Source: Bacteriovorax sp. Seq25_V
GTDB lineage: Bacteria; Bdellovibrionota; Bacteriovoracia; Bacteriovoracales; Bacteriovoracaceae
Assembly (NCBI RefSeq): GCF_000447795.1
Contig: NZ_AUNI01000014.1
Span: 1-64,000, forward strand
DNA: 64,000 bases
Direction: 5' to 3'
Shown: positions 42,598 through 51,732 of the stretch, one piece after another
Numbering within the stretch: the first letter of the stretch is position 1
How the letters are laid out: the number at the start of each line of letters is the position of its first letter
Notes under the pieces: generated by a model
What the model saw: only the letters and a program-made list of their open reading frames with translations
The model's database searches: none
What the model was told of the DNA's origin: nothing
Made by a program: the position numbers and the translations under genes

Positions 42598-45500
42598 ATG
42601 AAGACGAACTTTTTAAAGGCCATTTTTTTAGTGATGATGCTTGTGGTGACAGCTTGTGTCCCTTCGTCGCCAAATACAAGAAAAACGGCAAATACAGGAA
42701 CCGACTCTTCGACAGAGACTGAAGAGGATGACACAACTTCAGTTGGGCCAGAGCAGATTTCTTGGTTTTCAAGCTCTACACTTTTCACTGGTGTTCTTGC
42801 ACAAAATTCAAATGCAGTTGCCTCCTTTTATCTTCGCGGAGCTGCTCTTAGTGATTACATCATTAAAAAAAATAAACAGGCACAGACATTTTGCCTTGTT
42901 GCAAACTTCAACAGTGCAACTGGACTTGATAAGAGACAGCTAAGACTTAGAGCATATCCTTTTAGAATATTAACAAGTTCTGAGTATGCATTGAAAATTG
43001 AAGTTTCTAGAACTGCTGATAATAGTAATTTTTGTGGTGGAGACCTAGTTCCTACATATAATTCATCAAATGATATTGTAAGCTATATCAACGAATCTGA
43101 TTCGGCTTTCACATATAGTGAGTTATGTACAAACTGTACTAAAACTTTCCTCTCGGATAGTATTAAGATTTTCGAATCAACAAGCGGAAGCATTGGAAGC
43201 GCACTTCCAATAAGTAAGACGACATTAAATCTGTCAGCTCTTTCGATTAAGATCGATGTCTCTAATAATCAAACATCTGACACTAATACGTGTAGCCTTT
43301 CAGCCTGTCAGGCCGAGGGAAGTGATTGCTGCCTTGAGGGTCAGTGTGTGAAGGATGGCGCGCTAAGACCGAATCCAGATTCTACTCTCCTGAACCAAGC
43401 GCTATATGATGTTTCACAAAGTTATTCTAACTTTAAAAAGTGGCCGACGGTATATTTTGTTTGTCAGGAAAACACAACTCCTCCAACAGATACTGATGAA
43501 GATGAAACTGATCCACTCGATCAGGCAGCGCAAGATCTTGCTGAAATGATCAAAGACTACAACTGTCTTCAAGGAGATGCTTCACAATGTGATCCAGACC
43601 TTACAAGTGTACAGCAAAAAGTTTGGAAGATGTGTGGTTGTATGATGGATCCAATCACAAACGACCCTCTTGATCCTCGTTGTCCAGACTATAGTTTACA
43701 AGTTGAAACAGATACAAGTGGAACAATTACTAAAGTGAGCTGTCTCATTCCACCACTTGAAACTGAGCCAACACCTTTTCAAAACATGACAATTAATGTT
43801 TCAACAAAGAGTGCACCTCACCGTTACTTTAGTGCGGCTGGAACTAACTACGATGATCTTGAAGATGTACCAGAGTTTACGCAACAAGAAGGAACAGGAT
43901 TCTCATATTTAGATGAAACAAATAAAGTTGGACCAACAACCACGTCATTCAACATGAATGCTGTACTAGGACAGATGAGTCTTGACCTTAGTGATGCCTA
44001 TCCGGCAAAGGCCATTGATGTTGATATTGATCAGACCTATATTATTATCGGTAATAGTGGTTACTATACTCCATGTATTAAGTGTCAGACAGATTCTTGG
44101 TACAACGTATTTTCATCTCACCCAGAAATTGCAAGTTCCCACGGGCTTGGTTTCAAAAACTATACAACAAAGAGATACGACTACAATTACAATACAAATA
44201 ACGCAAACTATGAAGACAATATTTTTGGGCGTGCATGCTGGCTTCCTCCAACAATGATACCATTCACTCACAAGGCGAATACTAATGTACAAACACAACG
44301 CCAAAATCGTCTCAATGCGCAAGCAGCTCTTTTTATAAATGGGTATCAAAGAGATTGGTATGGTTTTAACAAAGGTGCACTTATTGCTTCCTTCGACGGT
44401 GTTAAGTGGTTTGCCGTTGGTAATGGTAGAAGAGTACAATCAACTTCAACGAAGCTATTTCTTGCCGTAAACGCACCATTTGCAGATCTTTCACAGCCAA
44501 CAAGTTATAATGTTTCTGTTATTCAAGATCTTGGAGGACAAACGGCAAGTGATTTTGACTGGGACTTTGAGCTTGGACTAAGTGACTCCAAACAAAACCC
44601 AGGAGCTTCATGTCAGTATATGCACCAATGTGAAGTAGATTCTGACTGCGTTACAAAACTTGGCTGGGAGTATGCTTGTGCTGATGTAACAAGTGTAAAA
44701 ACCACATGGCCGAAATTTGACATTAATGGAAATGAAAAAGCAAATAATCAATTTGATAGTGTTGCAATTGCAGACCTTCTCGTTGGAGGTCTCAGTGGTA
44801 ATGAAACAAAGAGATGTGTCTATCGAGGGGCCGGGTCGATTTGTAAAATTAATCCAACAACGCTCACTTCTAATAATCAAAAGGCATTCTCTTGTGCACC
44901 AAATTTTTACTGTGCAAGTCTAAATGCAGCGGCATTTAATCAAGAACTCAAACGTTCACCAAATGACCCGACGAATATTCTTTATGGTCAAGGTGCAAAT
45001 GTTCTTGGGAGACCAAAGGACTATATTAAAGCTAACTACTCGCTAACGAGTACAATTAGAGAGAATATTCTTGAAGGTATTAAGAATGCTCCAGAAACAG
45101 TATCCGCAACTGACTATGGTGTCTGTATGCCAGGAAGAAATACTCAAGGAACGACTCTACTCGCACAACATAATTCAAGAGATAGCCAGCTTAGAACTGA
45201 CTATATTTCGCAAATTGGAGGCTGCGACCCGACATCAACGACCGCTTCGAGAACTCAAGCATGTCCAGTGTTTGATACTGATGGCAACCTTGTTCGTACG
45301 GCAACTCCAAATACAACACTAACTAATGCACAAAATATGTGTGGAGGAGAAAGTCTTGTTTCAGGGACATCAGTATTCTCTTCTATCGAAAAGAGCACCC
45401 TTGATACAGTTGGACTAACAATTACAACTCCAGCAGTTGCTGCAAATGCGTGTTTTAGAAGAGCTGGTTCAGTGTGCCATACAGACCTAGATTGCTCTCC

Positions 45501-47439
45501 AAGCTACCTTCATGAAGAAAGAGCAGGAACTCTTGGAATTGAAAGTTTTGGGGGAACACTTGCAGAACTTAATTTCTGGAAAGAAGGACTAGTCTGTGGT
45601 CAAGGAGATCCTTCACCAATTCTTGGTATCGCTGATCTTACAAGCTATCAAGACTATGATATGGGAAATAATAGATGCTGTCGAGAAATCGCCAAAGACT
45701 TTACAATGTACACTCAATACTCAGGTGCTGACAGTACAAAAGCCCCTGGTTATGATGCACAAAATGCGACTCTAAATATAAATTCAAGTTCATATAATCC
45801 AACGTCTAATGGACGCTATTCTCGCTATGAAATTTCACCTGGAACTGCGACACCATCAGTAGTCATCGCGGCGTCCCCAGGACCTGCCAATGCATTATCA
45901 GGACCGAGTAACAACGATTCACAATGGAAGACAATTAACCAAACAGGATCATTAACTTGTTGTGGCGGTGGGTTCATCAGAAAGTTTGAAGATGGGACTA
46001 ATGATTGGACTCAAAGAAATAGACTACGCCTATCTCCTGAAAACTTTGCATGTATTAACTACAAAGAGAGAACATATAAAGAAGCATTTTCAACTAACGC
46101 TGCTGTTAAGAAGAACTGGACAAGTGATTATACAAGTCTGTGCCTGTACCCTCAAGTTGATGAGAATGGTAATCATATTGGCTGTATTCAAGAAAATATC
46201 GTAGATGTTGATGGGCAATTAACATTTCCAAAACCAACACTATTTACACCTCCGGCAACAGTTTTACTGTCAATGTCTCCAGGAAGTGATTTTGATGGAA
46301 ATGGAACTATTGATCCAGGTCTAATGGTTAAAGAAGGCGTTCCCTATCCTCCGCAAATTATGGTGGCAGACGGTACAGCATACGAAAATACACTGACAAT
46401 TTTTAGAAACCCTACGGCGTTAGACGCAGGTTCTGTTCCTACAAATGCAAATAGAGTAACGATCTACTTTCCAACTTATATGCTAAACAGCTCAATGATC
46501 GTTAATCTCACATACAAAACATATGACGAAGATGGCCTAGTAGCGACTTATAACACAGGAGATATCTTCAATGACTGTACAGCAGCACCTTTGACACCTT
46601 CAATCTGCTATGGAACAGCAACAAGTGGGCGTACCTATATGAGTATGTATGTTCCTGCTCCTGACGATTCATGGCTTTGGGGTTATGCAGATATTGAGTT
46701 TAGTCCAAACATTCTTGCTGGAGCAATGAACCCGGGATCGCAACAATACTATGAAGATAGACTTTCAAAGTTTGAATTGATCGGTATTCCACAAATTAAT
46801 TACCAAGCAGTAAGTTGTAATGATAGCGCATCAAGTGGAGATCTTGATCTTATTCCGGGAATCTTTGATGAGGCCGAAGCTGGAACAACAACTTTTGCAG
46901 AGCTTGATACGAAACTATTTCAGTATAAAACTTCAAACTCTCCTATTTCTCACTCACAGATTTTCTCTGCGGACAACTTTAGATGTTGCTCAAAGCTGGG
47001 TTCTACTGTAGCAGATCCAACACGCTGTTGTTCAGGCTTTGGTTCACTAAATGGAACGTCAGGACAGTACACATGTAAGCTTCCATCTGGAGCAAACCTT
47101 CACCTCTACTTGAATAAATATGTATCAAGTGAGAGTACATTTGAATTAAGTGAAGATGAGAAACTAGAAGACACAGACTTCGACTCAGCAACTGGCTACC
47201 CAAAGTACACTGATGATGTTTATTCAATCATTAGCACATTCGGTAAGCAACACTGCTCAAGTGGTACAGTGAGAAGCGGAGGCGCATTCGGTCATTTCCC
47301 TACTCAACCAGGGGTTGTTGGAAATACTGAATACAACTCAATTGTCGACTCTGTACTTGATTACGATGCGACGACTCAAGCAGGATACGGTGCATTTATG
47401 AGTGGATATCGATGGAATCTTCATAGCTACTGCGAGTAA
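42598..47439 (+). CDS. Giant cysteine-rich lipoprotein of unknown function
   Basis: 1613 residues with a lipoprotein signal (FLVMMLVVTAC; lipobox VTAC, Cys19). After a Thr/Ser/Asp-rich linker comes a long Asn/Thr/Tyr-rich chain with dozens of cysteines, many in pairs or short motifs such as CEVDSDC, CHTDLDC and CSLSACQ, suggesting a disulfide-tied surface protein. Aspartate-rich stretches (DEDETDP, DFDGNGTIDPG) may bind calcium; the latter resembles a dockerin/EF-hand-like loop. No enzyme domain. The start is the ATG at 42598, preceded by AGAAAGAG. Likely located on the outer membrane; adhesion to prey is a guess from size and composition only. Confidence 0.85.
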   Translation: MKTNFLKAIFLVMMLVVTACVPSSPNTRKTANTGTDSSTETEEDDTTSVGPEQISWFSSSTLFTGVLAQNSNAVASFYLRGAALSDYIIKKNKQAQTFCLVANFNSATGLDKRQLRLRAYPFRILTSSEYALKIEVSRTADNSNFCGGDLVPTYNSSNDIVSYINESDSAFTYSELCTNCTKTFLSDSIKIFESTSGSIGSALPISKTTLNLSALSIKIDVSNNQTSDTNTCSLSACQAEGSDCCLEGQCVKDGALRPNPDSTLLNQALYDVSQSYSNFKKWPTVYFVCQENTTPPTDTDEDETDPLDQAAQDLAEMIKDYNCLQGDASQCDPDLTSVQQKVWKMCGCMMDPITNDPLDPRCPDYSLQVETDTSGTITKVSCLIPPLETEPTPFQNMTINVSTKSAPHRYFSAAGTNYDDLEDVPEFTQQEGTGFSYLDETNKVGPTTTSFNMNAVLGQMSLDLSDAYPAKAIDVDIDQTYIIIGNSGYYTPCIKCQTDSWYNVFSSHPEIASSHGLGFKNYTTKRYDYNYNTNNANYEDNIFGRACWLPPTMIPFTHKANTNVQTQRQNRLNAQAALFINGYQRDWYGFNKGALIASFDGVKWFAVGNGRRVQSTSTKLFLAVNAPFADLSQPTSYNVSVIQDLGGQTASDFDWDFELGLSDSKQNPGASCQYMHQCEVDSDCVTKLGWEYACADVTSVKTTWPKFDINGNEKANNQFDSVAIADLLVGGLSGNETKRCVYRGAGSICKINPTTLTSNNQKAFSCAPNFYCASLNAAAFNQELKRSPNDPTNILYGQGANVLGRPKDYIKANYSLTSTIRENILEGIKNAPETVSATDYGVCMPGRNTQGTTLLAQHNSRDSQLRTDYISQIGGCDPTSTTASRTQACPVFDTDGNLVRTATPNTTLTNAQNMCGGESLVSGTSVFSSIEKSTLDTVGLTITTPAVAANACFRRAGSVCHTDLDCSPSYLHEERAGTLGIESFGGTLAELNFWKEGLVCGQGDPSPILGIADLTSYQDYDMGNNRCCREIAKDFTMYTQYSGADSTKAPGYDAQNATLNINSSSYNPTSNGRYSRYEISPGTATPSVVIAASPGPANALSGPSNNDSQWKTINQTGSLTCCGGGFIRKFEDGTNDWTQRNRLRLSPENFACINYKERTYKEAFSTNAAVKKNWTSDYTSLCLYPQVDENGNHIGCIQENIVDVDGQLTFPKPTLFTPPATVLLSMSPGSDFDGNGTIDPGLMVKEGVPYPPQIMVADGTAYENTLTIFRNPTALDAGSVPTNANRVTIYFPTYMLNSSMIVNLTYKTYDEDGLVATYNTGDIFNDCTAAPLTPSICYGTATSGRTYMSMYVPAPDDSWLWGYADIEFSPNILAGAMNPGSQQYYEDRLSKFELIGIPQINYQAVSCNDSASSGDLDLIPGIFDEAEAGTTTFAELDTKLFQYKTSNSPISHSQIFSADNFRCCSKLGSTVADPTRCCSGFGSLNGTSGQYTCKLPSGANLHLYLNKYVSSESTFELSEDEKLEDTDFDSATGYPKYTDDVYSIISTFGKQHCSSGTVRSGGAFGHFPTQPGVVGNTEYNSIVDSVLDYDATTQAGYGAFMSGYRWNLHSYCE

Positions 47440-47451
47440 TTCAAAAAGCTT

Positions 47452-47487
47452 ATGGCCCTTATATGACTAAAAGTTAGACAGGGCCGT
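47452..47487 (+). terminator. Possible terminator hairpin after the giant lipoprotein gene
   Basis: ATGGCCCT (47452-47459) pairs with AGGGCCGT (47480-47487), one G-T pair, loop of 20 nt. It is followed by GTAAAAATTATC rather than a T-run, so termination may be weak or factor-dependent. Confidence 0.4.
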
Positions 47488-47549
47488 AAAAATTATCAAA
47501 TCTTTATACAGTTCAACCTTTCTAACCCCCTGAATCTACGCAAACAACT

Positions 47550-47566
47550 TTGGCACTGCTCTTGCT
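47550..47566 (+). promoter_or_regulatory. Sigma-54 (-24/-12) promoter for the 325-aa secreted protein
   Basis: TTGGCACT-GCTC-TTGCT fits YTGGCACG-N4-TTGCW with a single mismatch (T for the last G of the -24 box) and correct spacing. Transcription would start near 47576, about 37 nt before the ATG at 47613, where GGGGA provides a ribosome binding site. Confidence 0.65.
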
Positions 47567-47612
47567 TTAATAAAAGTACTTAGTTTTTAAATTTGTTTAT
47601 AGGGGAATAAAA

Positions 47613-48590
47613 ATGAAATTTAAAATGATCATCTCAACTCTACTTTTGGCATACGCCTTCCAAGGTCATGCCTCATCACTATCTTGCTCTATCCTAATTG
47701 ATGGTTTTGAAGCTGATGGCAAGAAAACTGTCTACGACCTTTCTAAGAGTGAGAAAGAGAAATATGATAAATGTGTTGATGGAAAAAAACTTCTTCCTAA
47801 TAAGTACAAAGCATTTGAAGAAAGAACCAAAGAGGAAGCACGTAAGCGTAAAGTAGCTTATAAAGAGGCCGAAGAAGATAAGGCCGAGCGTAAGAAAAAA
47901 GAAAAAATTAGAGAGTCTCGTGAGGAATATACATTCTCGGGCGGAGAACTTGAAGAAATGTTTAATAAGCCAATCTTTGCTTATCGTTTAGCAGCTAGAG
48001 TTGGTTTTGCCGATAAGATTGAAGGTCTTCATCATAAGCTTGATAAGCTAACAGATATGGAAGAACTATGTAAGCATATTGGTAAAGAAAATGGGATCGA
48101 CGGTATGCGCGCTAAAGAGGCCATTCTTGACACTAAGAATGGACGTGCAGAAGTTAAGAGACTTAGCAACCAAGGTGTTGTGATACCAGACTCATTCTTT
48201 ACAACTTATGAGTTATTTGAAACATCTGATAAAGATATTAAGAAAATGAAAAAAGATGGTTCTCGCGCAATTAAGATTCTAGAATTTTCTGAGATTACTT
48301 GTGTGGCCAACTCAAATAAGAAAGATGACTTTGATGACTTATCACCAAAGTTAACATTAAGAACGAAAACTGGAAAAGAGATTGATGTTGACCCTTCAGA
48401 AGATGAATTTGTTATCGACGACACTCTTGATGAAGGACAGAGTAGAACTCGCGATATCTTCGCAGGAAATGATGAAGACCTAAGCGATGTTGAAAGAATG
48501 GATACAGGAAGTGAAGTTGACCTTATCCTAAGAACGACAACTGGGGACTATGGAAAATCTCGCCCAGTACAAAGAGTAATCATTAAATAA
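47613..48590 (+). CDS. Secreted charged protein under a sigma-54 promoter
   Basis: 325 residues with a signal peptide (MKFKMIISTLLLAYAFQGHAS). The mature protein has two cysteines near its N terminus and a third, a long Lys/Glu-rich helical stretch (about residues 75-110), then a mixed region ending in an Asp/Glu-rich beta-like part (LTLRTKTGKEIDVDP, VDLILRTTTGDYG). No domain recognised. Followed by a strong terminator; single-gene transcription unit starting at the sigma-54 promoter. Role unknown, but its regulation suggests it is made under a particular signal. Confidence 0.8.
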   Translation: MKFKMIISTLLLAYAFQGHASSLSCSILIDGFEADGKKTVYDLSKSEKEKYDKCVDGKKLLPNKYKAFEERTKEEARKRKVAYKEAEEDKAERKKKEKIRESREEYTFSGGELEEMFNKPIFAYRLAARVGFADKIEGLHHKLDKLTDMEELCKHIGKENGIDGMRAKEAILDTKNGRAEVKRLSNQGVVIPDSFFTTYELFETSDKDIKKMKKDGSRAIKILEFSEITCVANSNKKDDFDDLSPKLTLRTKTGKEIDVDPSEDEFVIDDTLDEGQSRTRDIFAGNDEDLSDVERMDTGSEVDLILRTTTGDYGKSRPVQRVIIK

Positions 48591-48599
48591 TCACATAGG

Positions 48600-48625
48600 G
48601 GCCCGATGATCGGGCCTTTTTTTTT
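48600..48625 (+). terminator. Rho-independent terminator
   Basis: GGCCCGAT/ATCGGGCC (48600-48616) with minimal loop and a run of T's following. Ends the sigma-54-controlled gene. Confidence 0.9.
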
Positions 48626-48657
48626 GACCATTTGTTATAATTTGCTATCATTAAGAA

Positions 48658-49362
48658 GTGAATATACTAAAAATCATCACTACAATTCTGCTAACAATAA
48701 TGGCCTTCGCTGAGAAGCCAGTCGACATAAAGCCCCTCCATATCAATCAGGGCTGTCCCGAAAATTCAAGTTGTTCAAAAGAGCAGGCTTCACGCTATAA
48801 ACAATTTGAATCAATTATTAAGTCAAAAAAGGACGCTAACATAAGAAATCTTTTAAAAGATATTGGCGCTCCCATCACTGGCTGGGCCTTAACTGACAAA
48901 CCAGAAAAAGACATTACGATTTATGATTCGGCCTGTCCTTCTCATAGAAAAGCTGAAGGAAGAGTTTTTGTTTCTGAGATTTTTATTACAAAGAATAAAA
49001 CACCTGAGAACTTTATCCCTCACTATATTTATACCTTTTCATCAATCGACCAAAAACCAATTCGTGTCATGACGCCATATCGAACACTCCCACAAATATT
49101 TATGGGAGACACTGCGGTGATGATGATGGATACAGATGGTGTTTATTACAACTATCTTATCGAGGGCAAGACAAATAAGCTTTCAATTGATTTTAAAAGT
49201 TACCCGTATTTTGAAATTATTGACTCGGAATGTTCCTCTGAACTTTCAAAGCTTTTTAAAGAAGATAATAAAAATAGTATCTACGAGTACTATATGTGCA
49301 AGAAGATCTGGAATGAGAAAACCAAGAAGTATCAAGACGTCCTATATGGAAGAGGTTGCTAG
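48658..49362 (+). CDS. Exported protein of unknown function
   Basis: 234 residues. GTG start followed by a signal peptide (MNILKIITTILLTIMAFA). Six or so cysteines, beginning with CPENSSC and ending RGC at the C terminus, suggest disulfides in an exported protein. No motif recognised. Its stop codon is directly followed by the TTG start of the nuclease-like gene, so translation of the two is probably coupled. Function unknown. Confidence 0.75.
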   Translation: MNILKIITTILLTIMAFAEKPVDIKPLHINQGCPENSSCSKEQASRYKQFESIIKSKKDANIRNLLKDIGAPITGWALTDKPEKDITIYDSACPSHRKAEGRVFVSEIFITKNKTPENFIPHYIYTFSSIDQKPIRVMTPYRTLPQIFMGDTAVMMMDTDGVYYNYLIEGKTNKLSIDFKSYPYFEIIDSECSSELSKLFKEDNKNSIYEYYMCKKIWNEKTKKYQDVLYGRGC

Positions 49363-50262
49363 TTGGAACTCACGGTATGCGTTTACAATTTAGAAAATTT
49401 TTTCCTGGATCAAGAAAGTTTCATTAACACAGACAAGACACCACTAAAGTCAGAAAAGAAAACTAAAGAGATGGCCCAGACTTTTCGCGAGATCGATGCT
49501 GATATTTACGCTCTTAGTGAAGTCGGAGGTATGCGCTCCCTCGAAATATTTAACGAAGAGCATCTGGATTCTCGCTACACTCCCCTGCTACTAAAAGGAA
49601 ATTCGGATCGTGGCATCGAACTTGGCTTCTACATCAAAAAAGATTTGAACTTTAGTTATGAAATGAAAACTAACACAAGTGCAATAATCGATTTTAAATT
49701 TGAAGAGACCGAAAAGAATAAGTACAAATTAAGCCGTGACCTACAAGAACTCTATCTCTCACGAGATGGGAAGCTTGAACTGATCCTTTTAAACGTACAC
49801 TTAAAATCACAACGAGATGAAACAGGACGTGACTTTCGTGGCGAAAAAAGAAGAAAAGCGGAGTTTACTTACTGCCTTCAAAGATATGCTGAAGTATCAA
49901 AGCAATATCCAGAGATCCCAATTTTTATCGTGGGAGACTTCAATGGTAATGCCTCACGTTTTCAAACTGACCCTGAGTTTATTCGTGGCATACACACTTA
50001 TGACATTATCGATGTTCTCGACTTTCGCGATATTCCAAGGGAGCAACGTGCGACATTTTACCTTTTCAAAGGAAGTGATAGAGTCCCAGTACAACTTGAT
50101 TACGCCTTCACTTCGAAAAAGACTCTGACAAGAGTGAGTGATGCAACAGTGTATCGTTATAAGAATGAATTAAATAATCTTAAATTCTTACCGCGTTCTC
50201 GTTTTGATATTTGGGATAATCCATCCGATCACTACCCTCTTGTTTTCACGTTAAACTGCTAA
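49363..50262 (+). CDS. Endonuclease/exonuclease/phosphatase-family protein
   Basis: 299 residues of the EEP (DNase I-like) fold: VYNLENFF, ALSEVGG (metal-binding Glu), LNVHLKSQ (His), FIVGDFNGN (Asp/Asn pair), QLDYAFTS and the terminal SDHYPLVF (catalytic Asp-His). All five motifs are intact, so a phosphodiesterase/nuclease activity is expected. No signal peptide, though the coupled upstream gene is exported. Starts at TTG 49363 immediately after the preceding stop. Its end overlaps a 14-bp copy of the IS end. Confidence 0.87.
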   Translation: MELTVCVYNLENFFLDQESFINTDKTPLKSEKKTKEMAQTFREIDADIYALSEVGGMRSLEIFNEEHLDSRYTPLLLKGNSDRGIELGFYIKKDLNFSYEMKTNTSAIIDFKFEETEKNKYKLSRDLQELYLSRDGKLELILLNVHLKSQRDETGRDFRGEKRRKAEFTYCLQRYAEVSKQYPEIPIFIVGDFNGNASRFQTDPEFIRGIHTYDIIDVLDFRDIPREQRATFYLFKGSDRVPVQLDYAFTSKKTLTRVSDATVYRYKNELNNLKFLPRSRFDIWDNPSDHYPLVFTLNC

Positions 50263-50267
50263 CTTAG
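50254..50267 (+). repeat. Solo copy of the IS terminal sequence
   Basis: AACTGCTAACTTAG is identical over 14 bp to the inverted right end of the IS at 41356-42393, and includes the TAA stop of the EEP gene. It diverges immediately after, with no TGGGG, and no partner end was found downstream. A remnant, a target hotspot, or chance. Confidence 0.35.
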
Positions 50268-50272
50268 CCCCT

Positions 50273-50325
50273 GTTAACACGGTGCAATTGACCTTGGTTA
50301 ACACGGTTGGTAAAACTTTGGTGCA
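50273..50325 (+). promoter_or_regulatory. Promoter with 11-bp direct repeats upstream of the subtilisin gene
   Basis: GTTAACACGGT occurs twice, at 50273-50283 and 50297-50307, 24 bp apart. Between and over the second copy lies TTGACC-N17-TAAAAC (50289-50317), a plausible sigma-70 promoter, so the repeats would flank the -35 box and fall in the spacer, as a repressor or activator site would. GGTGCA also occurs twice (50281, 50320). Spacing is not a whole number of helical turns (24 bp is about 2.3). Confidence 0.4.
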
Positions 50326-50356
50326 CAAAAACAACAGAACACGAATTGGGGTAATA

Positions 50357-51652
50357 ATGAAATTAATTACACTACTTTTCCTATGCGCCCTAAGCGCAAA
50401 GTCTGAAACAATAGTGACAGTTATTGATAACCAAATCGATCTCACTCACTCTAAAATTTCTGGAAATATTTTTTCTAATCAAGAAGAAGTAATTAATGGA
50501 ATCGATGATGATGGAAATGGCTATATCGATGATATCAATGGCTGGAACTTTATCGCAAACTCAAATGAAGTTTTTGACTATAAAGATTATGGTAGTTTTC
50601 CAGCGGAGATTTATGAGTACTACGAACTAAGAGCGAAGAAATCTCTAGAAACGATCTCTGATGATGAGCTTACTCGCTATAAAGAGCTGGCAAAGAATAA
50701 AGAATTCATGAAGACAAAATCTAAGTATACAAAGTATGCCCATGGGACACATGTGGCGTGCCTTGCTCTTGGAATAAATAATGAACAAACAAGTAAAGGA
50801 GTGAAGCTACTACCTATTCGCTACCTTGGTGATGCAAAAGAAGGTGCTTTTTTAAAAGCAGAATTTAAACCTCTATCTCCAGATGCAACAGACGAAGAGA
50901 AAATAAAAAATCTTAGAACTTATTTTGAAAAATATGCTGTCTGGATGGTTGGAAAATTAGAAATTGCAACGAGCTATGCTGCAAAGTTTTCAAATATTAT
51001 CAATATTTCATGGGGTCAGAGCTTCGCCAGTACATACGACGAAGTTGAGTCAGCATGGAAGAAGCAATTTGAAAGTAAGCTTAATGAAGATGTGGCCACA
51101 GAGATTACAAAGAACTTTATGACAACGATTCTTTCTCGTGGCAAGGCCGTGGTAAAGTCCCATGAAAATATTCTCTTTATTTTCTCTGCAGGAAATAAGA
51201 AATTAAATAACGATGAAATTCCTCACTACCCATCAAGCATTAGAGGAATCAATACTATTAGTACTGGAGCATTCTATCTTAATGACAAGGCCTATTTCTC
51301 AAACTTTGGAAAGAAATCAGTTAGTGTCTTTGCGCCAGGCATGGCAGTGACAAGTTGTGTACCAGAGAACTTGTTTCTTCCAATCAACGGTACAAGCCAA
51401 GCAGCACCTCAAGTAGCTTCTTTGGCAGCAAATATTTTAGAGAGATCTAAAGAGCTTAAAATTACATTGAGTATTCAAGATTTAAGAAGATTAGTGCTTG
51501 AGACTAGTGATAAATATGAGACGCTTAAGGATATTAGTGAGAGCTCTGGGGTGATTAATAACCAAAGGGCGCTAAGAGCAACTGAGCTTATGCTAAGCTT
51601 GTCATTAACCGAGGCAATTGCTCAATCATTTATCGATATTCCTAGTATTTAA
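50357..51652 (+). CDS. Exported subtilisin-family serine protease (S8)
   Basis: 431 residues. Signal peptide of about 16 residues, then the catalytic domain begins almost at once, with no propeptide: Asp24 in VIDNQID, His in AHGTHVA (about residue 134), the oxyanion Asn in FSAGNK (about 280) and Ser in NGTSQAAPQVA (about 349). A 75-residue insertion separates Asp and His. The start is the ATG at 50357; the longer frame covers the promoter. Probably degrades protein in the periplasm or prey. Confidence 0.87.
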   Translation: MKLITLLFLCALSAKSETIVTVIDNQIDLTHSKISGNIFSNQEEVINGIDDDGNGYIDDINGWNFIANSNEVFDYKDYGSFPAEIYEYYELRAKKSLETISDDELTRYKELAKNKEFMKTKSKYTKYAHGTHVACLALGINNEQTSKGVKLLPIRYLGDAKEGAFLKAEFKPLSPDATDEEKIKNLRTYFEKYAVWMVGKLEIATSYAAKFSNIINISWGQSFASTYDEVESAWKKQFESKLNEDVATEITKNFMTTILSRGKAVVKSHENILFIFSAGNKKLNNDEIPHYPSSIRGINTISTGAFYLNDKAYFSNFGKKSVSVFAPGMAVTSCVPENLFLPINGTSQAAPQVASLAANILERSKELKITLSIQDLRRLVLETSDKYETLKDISESSGVINNQRALRATELMLSLSLTEAIAQSFIDIPSI

Positions 51653-51682
51653 CAAGGATATTTTCCCTTACTTTTCTTGATC

Positions 51683-51728
51683 AAACTCCGATAGGAATGA
51701 AGAGGCAACTCTAACATCATCGGAGTTT
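51683..51728 (+). promoter_or_regulatory. Hairpin with T-run holding the ribosome binding site of the downstream lipoprotein
   Basis: AAACTCCGAT (51683-51692) pairs perfectly with ATCGGAGTTT (51719-51728) across 26 nt, and the right arm runs into T's and the ATG at 51733. It looks like a terminator for the subtilisin gene, but the same arm contains GGAG 8 nt before the start codon, the only Shine-Dalgarno for the next gene. The element can therefore stop transcription or translation of the downstream gene. Confidence 0.55.
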
Positions 51729-51732
51729 TTTT

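Noticed and set aside
42546-42788. Open frames antisense to the start of the giant lipoprotein gene
   Set aside because: No ribosome binding site, low-complexity translation, and complete overlap with a well-supported lipoprotein signal sequence.
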